A stretch of 5,906 nt of DNA from Clostridiales bacterium (GCA_019415925.1 DXYG01000107.1:1-5906), one strand, 5' to 3'; counted from the stretch's first letter, positions 1-5,612 are shown. The notes: generated by a model from the sequence alone, not told the origin. Made by a program: numbers and translations.

Positions 1-3
1 TTA

Positions 4-91
4 AACGTTTGTGCAAAATCGTAGCGAGCGACGCCCTCGTCGCTCACAAAACGTTGCCTATATATCAATTTAAAATTTGGGCAACCGTTTT
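4..91. repeat. Nested and overlapping inverted repeats, intergenic
   Basis: A perfect 8-bp inverted repeat (GAGCGACG at 26-33, CGTCGCTC at 38-45, 4-nt loop CCCT) sits inside a larger imperfect one: AACGTTTGTG at 4-13 matches the reverse complement of 45-55 with one bulged base. The right arm is also complementary to 80-91 (48-58 against GGCAACCGTTTT, one bulge), so two mutually exclusive long pairings are possible. There is no T tract after the 26-45 hairpin, so it is not an obvious terminator. It may be the end of a small palindromic repeat element or of a structure continuing left of the window. The pairings are read directly; the role is unknown. Confidence 0.5.
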
Positions 92-125
92 CACCTAAAT
101 AACCGATTTTTCCACTCGATTTGCC

Positions 126-143
126 TGCGGCGGCTTCGCCGCA
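126..143. repeat. GC-rich palindrome (TGCGGCG...CGCCGCA)
   Basis: A 7-bp perfect inverted repeat with a 4-nt loop in otherwise AT-rich noncoding DNA. No T tract follows on either strand, which argues against a simple terminator. Short GC-rich palindromes like this can be dispersed REP-like elements. With one copy in view that cannot be decided. A weaker 5-bp repeat, ACAGA/TCTGT, follows at 165-179. Apart from these repeats and the terminator at 198-226, I see nothing in 1-257. Confidence 0.45.
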
Positions 144-197
144 AATTATGGTTTACCTAACTAAACAGAATAAATCTGTAAAAAGTAACAGTCATAT

Positions 198-226
198 AAA
201 ACAAAACAGACACCTTGCGGTGCCTG
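198..226 (-). terminator. Intrinsic terminator of the B6/radical SAM operon
   Basis: Read on the minus strand, CAGGCACC (219-226) pairs with GGTGTCTG (207-214) as 8 bp with one G-U wobble, closed by a GCAA tetraloop. The run TTTTGTTTT (198-206) follows immediately. It begins 31 bases past the stop codon of the radical SAM gene, so it defines the 3' end of the minus-strand operon. Confidence 0.85.
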
Positions 227-257
227 CTTTGAAAATGGGAAATATGGTGATGTGTTG

Positions 258-884
258 TTAGCTGTCTGATGAGTTGTCATATTTTCTGACACGCAGCGGA
301 ATATTCAGTCCTGCCGCAATTTTTTTGCATTTTTCAACCTCTTCTTCACCGATTACGTCAACAACCGAGAGTGCAACGTTTTCGTTGAGTGCTCTGCACT
401 TCTTTGCAAAGTCGAGCATTTCGTCAAAGGATTCAATGCCGAATTTCGGACGGACGGTTTTGAGATAATCCTCCTTGTTTGAACAGTTAAGGCTGATTGA
501 AACAGCGTCAACGTTTTTGCAAAGCTCCTCAGAAATATCTCTGCCGTTTACAAGACTTCCGAGTCCGTTTGTATTAACTCTGATTTTTATGTCAAGCTTA
601 CTGCGAATGTACTGCGCAGTTTTTACGAGCACGTCAAAAGAATTTGTCGGTTCTCCGTAACCGCAGAAGATTATTTCGTTGTAGCCGTTAAAGTCAAATG
701 CGTCAATTGCTTTCCTGACCTCCTCAAAGCTCGGATTGTGATTGAGCCAGAGGTTAGATGCGTCGCCGATTGCATCCTTTTTGCTGCGTATGCAGAATGT
801 ACAGGCGCACGGGCACTTGTTGGTTATGTTAAGATAAACCTTGTCTTTGTAGACATAGAGTATTTCTTCGCTTGTGCTTGCCAT
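258..884 (-). CDS. Small radical SAM protein, TatD-associated type
   Basis: A 208-residue protein with the radical SAM iron-sulfur motif CxxxCxxC at C24, C28 and C31 (context NKCPCACTFC), the GEPT-type SAM-binding segment GYGEPT at 75-80, and strand motifs VNTNG (103-107) and VDAVSISLN (125-133). It stops soon after the core barrel and has no SPASM or twitch-like cysteine cluster. Other cysteines (26, 74, 122, 134, 163, 186) are scattered. N-terminal wording (LYLNITNxC, CTFCIR, LWL) resembles the family named TatD-associated radical SAM protein, whose substrate is unknown to me. No tatD is visible here. The start ATG has the Shine-Dalgarno GAGGTGA, which contains the stop codon of the upstream S-subunit gene. 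It is the last gene of a three-gene operon, so a role linked to vitamin B6 or to a PLP-related product is possible but only inferred. Radical SAM assignment is firm; subfamily is from memory of family style. Confidence 0.88.
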   Translation of the reverse strand: MASTSEEILYVYKDKVYLNITNKCPCACTFCIRSKKDAIGDASNLWLNHNPSFEEVRKAIDAFDFNGYNEIIFCGYGEPTNSFDVLVKTAQYIRSKLDIKIRVNTNGLGSLVNGRDISEELCKNVDAVSISLNCSNKEDYLKTVRPKFGIESFDEMLDFAKKCRALNENVALSVVDVIGEEEVEKCKKIAAGLNIPLRVRKYDNSSDS

Positions 885-888
885 ACAA

Positions 889-895
889 TCACCTC
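889..895 (-). promoter_or_regulatory. Shine-Dalgarno overlapping upstream stop codon
   Basis: On the minus strand the sequence reads GAGGTGATTGTATG. The TGA inside GAGGTGA is the stop codon of the S-subunit gene, and the ATG four bases later starts the radical SAM gene. Ribosomes finishing the first gene therefore clear or reuse this site, so the two proteins are probably made by coupled translation. Confidence 0.8.
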
Positions 896-1455
896 AAAAC
901 TCTGGGAAGCATCTTCTGCTTGAATTTGATTGCGTCAAGACCTGCGCCTACTGCAATGTAGATAAGTGCGCCTACTCCGGGCTGGAGCCACCATGTTGCA
1001 AGCTCGCCGATTGCTGCTGCCCAACCGTACATAAGACCGTTTGCAATAAAGTAACCGCCTACAGTAACCATTGTTGTAGGAATAAGCATAAGAAGGTTGG
1101 GAATGTTGATGATTTTGTTGTCCTTGCCGCGCTTTTTAAGAGCAATTGCGCAGAGTACGAAAGGAACTGCGTTGAAAGCCTTGATGATTGCTGTGGGAAT
1201 TGCCCACTGCGGATATCCTGCAATCAAATCGGCAAGTGCGCCGCCGATTGATGCGGCGATAATTCCGAACGGTCCGGGAAGAACGCTTGCGCCGAGGTAA
1301 ATCATCGAATCGCCTGCGTGCGAGTAACCGAGAGGAGAGGGAATTTTAATAAATGCAGTCGTAACCGCTACAAGAGCCGCAAACATAGCAGTCATTGTAA
1401 TCAGCTTTACGTTTACATTTGAGCCTGTTTTTGTTTTTACATTCTGGTTGTTCAT
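889..1455 (-). CDS. ECF transporter S component, probable vitamin B6-type
   Basis: A 188-residue, very hydrophobic membrane protein with about six predicted helices (roughly 18-37, 47-60, 62-80, 84-106, 119-143, 155-176), the size and topology of ECF-transporter substrate-binding subunits of the riboflavin/TIGR04002-like group. Features seen in this group include the basic, polar N-terminus, the short Ala-rich first helix (MTAMFAALVAVTTAF) and the loop GDSMIYLGASVLPGPFG. S subunits capture a vitamin and work with a shared EcfA/EcfA'/EcfT energising module. No such genes are present here, so it must use a module encoded elsewhere. It lies 20 bases downstream of the B6 kinase gene, with its own AGGAGG seven bases before the ATG. 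That linkage makes pyridoxine, pyridoxal or pyridoxamine the likely substrate, as proposed for the PdxU/PdxU2 S subunits. Fold is well supported; substrate is inferred from context. Confidence 0.8.
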   Translation of the reverse strand: MNNQNVKTKTGSNVNVKLITMTAMFAALVAVTTAFIKIPSPLGYSHAGDSMIYLGASVLPGPFGIIAASIGGALADLIAGYPQWAIPTAIIKAFNAVPFVLCAIALKKRGKDNKIINIPNLLMLIPTTMVTVGGYFIANGLMYGWAAAIGELATWWLQPGVGALIYIAVGAGLDAIKFKQKMLPRVLR

Positions 1456-1475
1456 ACTTTTTCCTCCTAAAATTA

Positions 1476-2312
1476 TTAATTATGAAGCTGATATAAAAAT
1501 TTTTCAAAATTAATACCGTCGTTTCTGTCGTACGGCTCCTTTGCCGTATCGGCAGTTGCTTTTTCAATGAATGAAACGGCTTTTTTTACAGAGGATACAA
1601 GGCTTTCGCCGTTCACCACAGAGGCAAACACAATTGATGCGAAAATATCGCCTGTTCCCGAAAAGCTTCCACCGTGACATTCTGCTTTGATAAAATCACA
1701 ATCCTGATTTGAAAATACACCGTTGTAAAGACAGCCGTCTTTGTTAATCCCCGTAACTACAATTTTCTGTTCGCTGTGGGAAATTGCACCCTTTGCAACC
1801 TCGCTGATTCTGTCAAGAAAATCATCACTTTCGCAGTGCGAGTTAAGCTTGTCAAAATCTGTGTCGGTAAGAATACAAAGTTCGGTAAGGTTCGGCGTGA
1901 TTATGTCGGCTGACCTTGCAAGGCCGCAGATTTTTTTACAGCTTTCATCATTGTAAGCCGAATAAAGTCTGCCGTTGTCACCCATAACGGGGTCAACCAA
2001 AACAACAGTGTTACTTTTTCGAAATGTATTTATAAAATCAAAAATTATGTCAACCTGTCTTTTGTCGGCTATATATCCCGAGTAAATTCCGTCAAAGCTT
2101 TCGTTATTTAAACTCCACATCTCTTTGTAGTGGGAAAGCTCATCGGTGAGGTCGATACAGTAATGATTTTTATAGCCCGTCTGATTTGTCAGTACAGCCG
2201 TAGGCATAGGGCAGGGCTGAACGCCCATTACAGAAAGCACAGCGATTGACGCTGTAAGCGAGCATTTTCCGAATCCTGAAAGGTCGTTTATGACTGCGGC
2301 TTTCTTAATCAT
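1476..2312 (-). CDS. pdxY: Pyridoxal/pyridoxamine kinase (PfkB superfamily)
   Basis: A 278-residue cytoplasmic kinase that phosphorylates B6 vitamers at the 5' hydroxyl using ATP, trapping imported vitamin and feeding PLP salvage. Visible signatures are the N-terminal substrate-side segment INDLSGFGKCSLT (8-20), PTAVLTNQTGY (37-47), DPVMGDNG (107-114), ITPNLTE (138-144) and the anion-hole/catalytic motif GGSFSGTGD (214-222), with D222 as the expected catalytic base. Length matches the PdxY/PdxK-like family. The start has AGGAGG six bases upstream. It is the first gene of the operon and immediately precedes an S-type vitamin transporter subunit, which supports a B6 role over hydroxymethylpyrimidine (ThiD) kinase. 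The symbol is by family resemblance: PdxY and PdxK cannot be separated by eye, and preference among pyridoxal, pyridoxine and pyridoxamine is not readable from sequence. Confidence 0.9.
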   Translation of the reverse strand: MIKKAAVINDLSGFGKCSLTASIAVLSVMGVQPCPMPTAVLTNQTGYKNHYCIDLTDELSHYKEMWSLNNESFDGIYSGYIADKRQVDIIFDFINTFRKSNTVVLVDPVMGDNGRLYSAYNDESCKKICGLARSADIITPNLTELCILTDTDFDKLNSHCESDDFLDRISEVAKGAISHSEQKIVVTGINKDGCLYNGVFSNQDCDFIKAECHGGSFSGTGDIFASIVFASVVNGESLVSSVKKAVSFIEKATADTAKEPYDRNDGINFEKFLYQLHN

Positions 2313-2354
2313 AACTGTCCTCCTTTTTGCTCGACTGATTTCGAGTTTTTTTGA

Positions 2355-2426
2355 ATACAGTTGAATTTTAGCATAAAACTGTATATTTAAAAATAGACAG
2401 TTTTAATAAAAATAATAGGTACAGTT
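2355..2426. promoter_or_regulatory. Operator array of ACAGTT/AACTGT half-sites
   Basis: A perfect 8-bp inverted repeat, ATACAGTT at 2355-2362 and AACTGTAT at 2377-2384, has arms exactly 22 bp apart (about two helical turns). Further ACAGTT copies lie at 2397-2402 and 2421-2426. The first three hexamers start at 2357, 2377 and 2397, exactly 20 bp apart in alternating orientation. One more AACTGT overlaps the leader at 2313-2318. The inverted repeat brackets the proposed -10 box of the B6 operon, so a dimeric repressor bound there would block transcription. A MocR-type PdxR or another vitamin-responsive regulator is a reasonable guess; no regulator gene is in view. Confidence 0.55.
2365..2393 (-). 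promoter_or_regulatory. Probable promoter of the B6 operon (extended -10)
   Basis: On the minus strand TGCTAAAAT gives an extended -10 (TAAAAT at 2365-2370, TG at 2372-2373) lying between the two arms of the inverted repeat. The -35 position 17 bp upstream (2388-2393) reads TTTTTA, a poor match, consistent with an extended -10 promoter or an activated one. Predicted initiation near 2358 leaves a leader of about 46 bases, too short for a riboswitch. An alternative upstream promoter (TTTACG, 16 bp, TATTAT, with -10 at 2412-2417) is also possible. Confidence 0.5.
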
Positions 2427-2436
2427 TTTAAATCGT

Positions 2437-2474
2437 AAAAAATCAGCCGCCTTTCATTTCTGAAAAACGGCTGA
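2437..2474 (-). terminator. Intrinsic terminator of the cohesin-like lipoprotein gene
   Basis: TCAGCCG (2443-2449) pairs with CGGCTGA (2468-2474). Inside, after a 2x2 internal loop, TTTCA (2452-2456) pairs with TGAAA (2461-2465), leaving a 4-base loop. On the minus strand six T residues (complement of 2437-2442) follow directly. It lies about 30 bases past the lipoprotein stop and just before the B6 operon promoter, separating the two transcripts. Confidence 0.85.
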
Positions 2475-2504
2475 GATTTTTATATTTTTAAGCAATAAAA
2501 ACAG

Positions 2505-3389
2505 TTACGAATATTCCTTTGTAAGCTTAAGTCCGTTTACTGCTTTGTTATTTTCAACATATGCCTTTTCGGATTCACCCGTTGCAACCTCCCAGACGAA
2601 TTTAGGAGTTGTTGAGCCTGCAGCTTTTATTTCATAGTTTACAACAATAAAGCTGCCTGTATCGGTGTAGTCATATCCTGTTGCTATGTTTGAGCCGTTA
2701 AACTTGATTTTGCCGTTGAGCTTGTAGTTGAGCAATCCGCTTGATTTGGCGGGACCGTCAAGCTTAGCCGATTTTACTGACAGATATTTTGTATCGTAGG
2801 AGATATAGCCCTGATAATTTTCAAGCACTTCGGGTGCATAGAGCTTGTAAACGCAGGTTACAGTGTCGCCTACGGCGAATTTGTTTCCGTCAAGCGTGCA
2901 GGCATTTGAATCAGTTACAGGCTTGTGAGTGTTTGAGCTTGACGAACTGTTACCACTGCTGCTTGAACTGCTGTTGTTTGCAGAGATGCTGTTATTACCG
3001 TTATTATTATTGCTGTTGCCGCTGTTTGAAGAAGCGGAGTTGTTTGAGCTGTTGCCGCCTGAGGAAGAATTTGCAGAAGATGAGCCTGAATTATTCGCAT
3101 TCTGAGAAGATGAACTTTCGTTCTTTTCACTGCTGCCGTTTCCGTTTGACGATGTCTGAGACCCCGTATTTTCTGCCGAAACAGTGTTTCCGTTTGCGTC
3201 GGTAGCGTAAGTTCCGTCCACAACCACCGTTACAAGCTCGGTTTCCGTTACTGTTTTTGTTTCGTTAGTTGATTCAGAGCTTTCACCGCAGCCTGACATA
3301 ACAGCCGCAGAGGTTGCTGTAAGAACAATTAACGATGCCAAAGCGACTGTAATAATATGCTTTGATTTATTTGTTTTTCCGTTGTGCAT
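2505..3389 (-). CDS. Cohesin-like lipoprotein with Ser/Asn-rich linker
   Basis: A 294-residue secreted protein. Residues 1-33 form a signal peptide (Lys-rich start, hydrophobic 12-30) ending at a lipobox-like VMSGC, so C34 is the likely lipidated residue and the protein is probably membrane-anchored. Residues 35-73 are acidic/Thr-rich. About 74-155 is a low-complexity Ser/Asn/Gly spacer long enough to reach through peptidoglycan. About 160-294 is a single globular beta-rich domain whose opening (KFAVGDTVTCVYKLYAPEVL, then YQGYISYDTKYLSVKSAK) and later GSFIVVNYEIKAAG follow the pattern of Ruminococcus cohesin-like modules. Cohesins bind dockerins, and a dockerin protein is encoded divergently next door. 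The start has AGGAG seven bases upstream. It is monocistronic, with its own terminator. Lipoprotein and linker are clear; the cohesin assignment is a pattern match, and a related carbohydrate- or protein-binding sandwich remains possible. Confidence 0.78.
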   Translation of the reverse strand: MHNGKTNKSKHIITVALASLIVLTATSAAVMSGCGESSESTNETKTVTETELVTVVVDGTYATDANGNTVSAENTGSQTSSNGNGSSEKNESSSSQNANNSGSSSANSSSGGNSSNNSASSNSGNSNNNNGNNSISANNSSSSSSGNSSSSSNTHKPVTDSNACTLDGNKFAVGDTVTCVYKLYAPEVLENYQGYISYDTKYLSVKSAKLDGPAKSSGLLNYKLNGKIKFNGSNIATGYDYTDTGSFIVVNYEIKAAGSTTPKFVWEVATGESEKAYVENNKAVNGLKLTKEYS

Positions 3390-3437
3390 TTTGCCACTCC
3401 TTTAAAATTAAAATAAGTCTGATTGGATTACAAAATA

Positions 3438-3466
3438 ATTATAGCAAAGCGGCTTTTAAAAATAAA
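3438..3466 (-). promoter_or_regulatory. Promoter of the cohesin-like lipoprotein gene
   Basis: The minus strand reads TGCTATAAT: a perfect -10 hexamer (3438-3443) with the TG extension. The -35 position 17 bp upstream (3461-3466) is TTTATT, a weak match. Predicted initiation near 3431 gives a leader of about 41 bases. A perfect extended -10 with a poor -35 beside phased repeats is typical of an activator-dependent promoter. The 7-mer AAAGCGG also occurs twice here (3446-3452 and 3464-3470). Confidence 0.65.
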
Positions 3467-3471
3467 GCGGT

Positions 3472-3510
3472 TTCACAGAAGTTTCACAATAAATTCACCA
3501 AAAATTAAAA
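3472..3510. promoter_or_regulatory. Phased TTCACA direct repeats, response-regulator box
   Basis: On the plus strand four hexamers start at 3472, 3483, 3494 and 3505: TTCACA, TTCACA, TTCACC and TTAAAA, each separated by 5 bp (11-bp period). This is the arrangement bound by OmpR/PhoB-family regulators, and the hexamer resembles the Bacillus PhoP box (TT-A-C-A repeats with about 5-bp gaps). The next slot in phase, 3461-3466, coincides with the weak -35 of the lipoprotein promoter, so the site is placed to activate that gene. It is also about 65-100 bases upstream of the divergent CotH-gene start site. The regulator identity is inferred. Confidence 0.6.
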
Positions 3511-3538
3511 TAGTGAAGTCAATAAATAAAATATGTAC

Positions 3539-3567
3539 TTGAATAAAAAACTTGTCAATGATATAAT
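3539..3567 (+). promoter_or_regulatory. Promoter of the CotH-dockerin gene
   Basis: TTGAAT (3539-3544) and a perfect TATAAT (3562-3567) are separated by exactly 17 bp, and TGA precedes the -10, giving an extended element. Initiation is expected near 3574, a short leader of about 35-45 bases. This promoter looks strong without an activator, unlike the opposing one. Confidence 0.75.
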
Positions 3568-3603
3568 AAATTTGCAATAATTTGCTAAAATTTTAGTTGT
3601 TTT

Positions 3604-3619
3604 AGGAGTGATGAAATTG
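3604..3619 (+). promoter_or_regulatory. Ribosome binding site that decides the CotH-gene start
   Basis: The sequence reads AGGAGTGATGAAATTG. The AGGAGTGAT stretch (3604-3612) resembles an extended Shine-Dalgarno and covers both the GTG at 3608 and most of the ATG at 3611. The GTG shares bases with the AGGAG core and the ATG is only two bases past it. The TTG at 3617 lies eight bases past the core, the normal spacing, and begins MKKVTSIILALV, a typical signal-peptide start. I therefore prefer TTG at 3617; ATG at 3611 remains the main alternative. Confidence 0.55.
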
Positions 3620-5590
3620 AAAAAAGTAACATCCATCATACTTGCGTTGGTTTTGGCGTTCAGCGCATTATCGGTTTATTCCGTAAGCGCTGCGCAGGAT
3701 AAACCGATTTCTTTTGATACATATGAGGCACTCTATGTTCACGCAGTATCAGGTTCAAATGACAGCGAAGCTTGGCAGGCATGGCAGTGTGAGCACGATG
3801 AGGATTTCAGTGCTGTAAATCCGAATGTCAACTACTTTTTCCTTCCCACCTCGGCGGACAGCAAAAAGGTTGACATTTACAATGCCTACAAAACCTCTGT
3901 TACCGTAAACGGAGTTGAAATTCCGTCGGGTGAGGTAAAAACCGTAAATTATGAGCTTAACAAGTCCTATTCTGTTGACGTTTCGGGCAAGACCTATACT
4001 CTTAAGTTTATGAAATCAAATGCCGAGGCGGCAATCTACGTCAACAACACAAATGCTGACGGCAACGGCAACGGTCTTATGATGTATCTCAATGCCGACA
4101 AAAGCAGAAGTGCAAAAGCAACAGGAGCAATTGTAGACTCAAAGGGAAATATTGACAATACCGACATCAAAAAAATCAAGGGCAGAGGAAACACAACGTG
4201 GGATAAGCCCAAGAAGGCTTATAACATTACATACAGCGACGCTGTTTCAATTGCAGGAATGAAAAAGAGCAAAAAGTATTCTATCCTTGCAAATTATCAG
4301 GACGATTCTCTCTCAAGAAACAGATTCCTCTACGACCTCTCCGACGCAGTGGGAATGCCCTATGCATCAGATTCACGATATGTTGATTTCTACTCTGACG
4401 GATTCTACTGGGGCTCTTATCAGATAACCGAAAAGGTTGAGGCAGGCAGTTCAAATCTTATAAGCGACATAGATGATACCGCTTATCTCAATGATGACGG
4501 AACTGTAAACAGCGATTTCCCGTTTGTCTGCGAGGTAGACGCAGGCGCTCAGGACGGTGAGGATTATTATGTTAAAACCTCAAGCGGCAACAAGGTTACA
4601 ATCAAGGCTCCCGAACTTGAAGAGGGCGATGCCGGCTATGAAGAAGTCAAGGAATATGTAAAGCAAAAGTTTGACGCATTTTATAATTCTGTCAAGAGCA
4701 GAACATCCGACCCGACAGACTATGCCGACGTAGAGTCGCTTGCAAAGCTTTATCTTATCAATGAGCTCGGCAAAAACTGGGACGCAGGCGTATCAAGTCT
4801 GTTCTTTGTGTATAAGCAGGATTCAAGCGGAAAATACAAGTTCTACGGTTCACCTGTATGGGATTACGACAACTCCCTCGGCAACGCAGTCGGCGTTGAA
4901 AGAGAGCTTAGCAATATAGGCGTAACCGACTACGAAGAATATTACGGCTGGTGGTGCAAATACAAGGGAAGAAGTTCAAATTCAAAATCCGTTACCAATA
5001 TAATGAACTTTATTTCACGCAACAATATAGTTTATGAAAAGTCTGTATCGGTATGGTTTGAGGAGTTTGTACCTGTTATCAACGATTTTGCTTCCGACAG
5101 CAGTACACCCGATGCAAGCAGTACAACAGAAATGTACAGAGCGTATACTTACTATAACCTATTAAAAGACAGTGCGCAGATGAATTATCAGAGCGGCTGG
5201 TTGCTTAATACAGGCTCGTGGATAAGCGACCATTCAAGCCTTTATAAAGCAAATTACGACCTTAAAACAAACACATACACTGTTGATACAAAGGCAACAA
5301 CCTATACTCAGGATTTTACCGGAATGTACAATTACTGCGTTGACTGGCTTACAAGCCGTGCGGCGTGGCTGTCAAGCGAAATGTCTGACGACTATACTCC
5401 GTCGGAAAAACAAATCGGTGATGTAAACAAGGACGGCATTCTTTCAATCACTGATGCAACGGAAATTCAGAAGTATGCTGTCGGCATAGTGTATTTTTTA
5501 CCGTCACAGGCAAGCCTGGGCGACGTAAACGGTGACGGTATAGTAAACGTGCTTGACGCAACGGAAATTCAGAAGATAATAGTAAGATAA
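3617..5590 (+). CDS. Secreted CotH-kinase protein with C-terminal dockerin
   Basis: A 657-residue exported protein if started at TTG 3617 (660 from GTG 3608); numbering here is from TTG. Residues 1-25 are a signal peptide (cleavage near VSA-AQ). About 27-142 is an N-terminal beta-rich region I cannot name. About 143-590 is a CotH-kinase domain: RGNTTW (190-195), ANYQDDSLSRNRF (225-237), GFYWGSYQITEKVE (262-275) and the metal-binding-like PVWDYDNSLGN (413-423, D416 and D418). About 600-657 is a complete dockerin with two calcium loops, DVNKDGILSITD (602-613) and DVNGDGIVNVLD (636-647), each followed by ATEIQK. CotH of spore-formers is a secretory protein kinase for coat proteins; here the dockerin implies docking on a cohesin scaffold outside the cell, and the substrate is unknown. 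It is divergent from a cohesin-like lipoprotein gene. Domain calls are strong; kinase activity is not shown by sequence alone. Confidence 0.9.
   Translation: MKKVTSIILALVLAFSALSVYSVSAAQDKPISFDTYEALYVHAVSGSNDSEAWQAWQCEHDEDFSAVNPNVNYFFLPTSADSKKVDIYNAYKTSVTVNGVEIPSGEVKTVNYELNKSYSVDVSGKTYTLKFMKSNAEAAIYVNNTNADGNGNGLMMYLNADKSRSAKATGAIVDSKGNIDNTDIKKIKGRGNTTWDKPKKAYNITYSDAVSIAGMKKSKKYSILANYQDDSLSRNRFLYDLSDAVGMPYASDSRYVDFYSDGFYWGSYQITEKVEAGSSNLISDIDDTAYLNDDGTVNSDFPFVCEVDAGAQDGEDYYVKTSSGNKVTIKAPELEEGDAGYEEVKEYVKQKFDAFYNSVKSRTSDPTDYADVESLAKLYLINELGKNWDAGVSSLFFVYKQDSSGKYKFYGSPVWDYDNSLGNAVGVERELSNIGVTDYEEYYGWWCKYKGRSSNSKSVTNIMNFISRNNIVYEKSVSVWFEEFVPVINDFASDSSTPDASSTTEMYRAYTYYNLLKDSAQMNYQSGWLLNTGSWISDHSSLYKANYDLKTNTYTVDTKATTYTQDFTGMYNYCVDWLTSRAAWLSSEMSDDYTPSEKQIGDVNKDGILSITDATEIQKYAVGIVYFLPSQASLGDVNGDGIVNVLDATEIQKIIVR
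5456..5575 (+). repeat. Duplicated 18-mer within dockerin coding sequence
   Basis: The 18-base sequence GCAACGGAAATTCAGAAG occurs identically at 5456-5473 and 5558-5575, 102 bp (34 codons) apart. It encodes ATEIQK at the recognition helix after each calcium loop. Codon-level identity indicates recent duplication or homogenisation of the two dockerin halves, while the loops themselves differ. Confidence 0.85.
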
Positions 5591-5612
5591 CGCACACATT
5601 AATATTTATCAG

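Noticed and set aside
874..1300. Plus-strand open frames opposite the S-subunit gene
   Set aside because: They are antisense to a clear membrane protein with a good start and operon context, and their translations are Cys-rich with no recognisable domain.
1346..1567. Small minus-strand frame across the kinase/S-subunit junction
   Set aside because: It overlaps the real end of the kinase and the start of the S subunit in another frame, with no ribosome binding site of its own.
2313..2358. Possible riboswitch in the B6 operon leader
   Set aside because: The predicted leader is only about 46 bases and shows no stable hairpin or conserved aptamer pattern; control by a DNA-binding protein fits better.
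2501..2506. Another ACAGTT copy as part of the operator array
   Set aside because: It overlaps the stop codon of the lipoprotein gene, lies about 75 bases from the rest of the array and is beyond the terminator.
2915..3160. Direct repeats that might suggest a CRISPR array or microsatellite
   Set aside because: They are irregular Ser/Asn codon runs inside a coding sequence, with no constant repeat and spacer lengths.
2789..3223. Long open frames in other registers over the lipoprotein gene, on both strands
   Set aside because: They arise from the repetitive AGC/AAT-type codons of the Ser/Asn linker, give Leu/Cys-rich or Thr/Gln-rich low-complexity translations, and lack a ribosome binding site.
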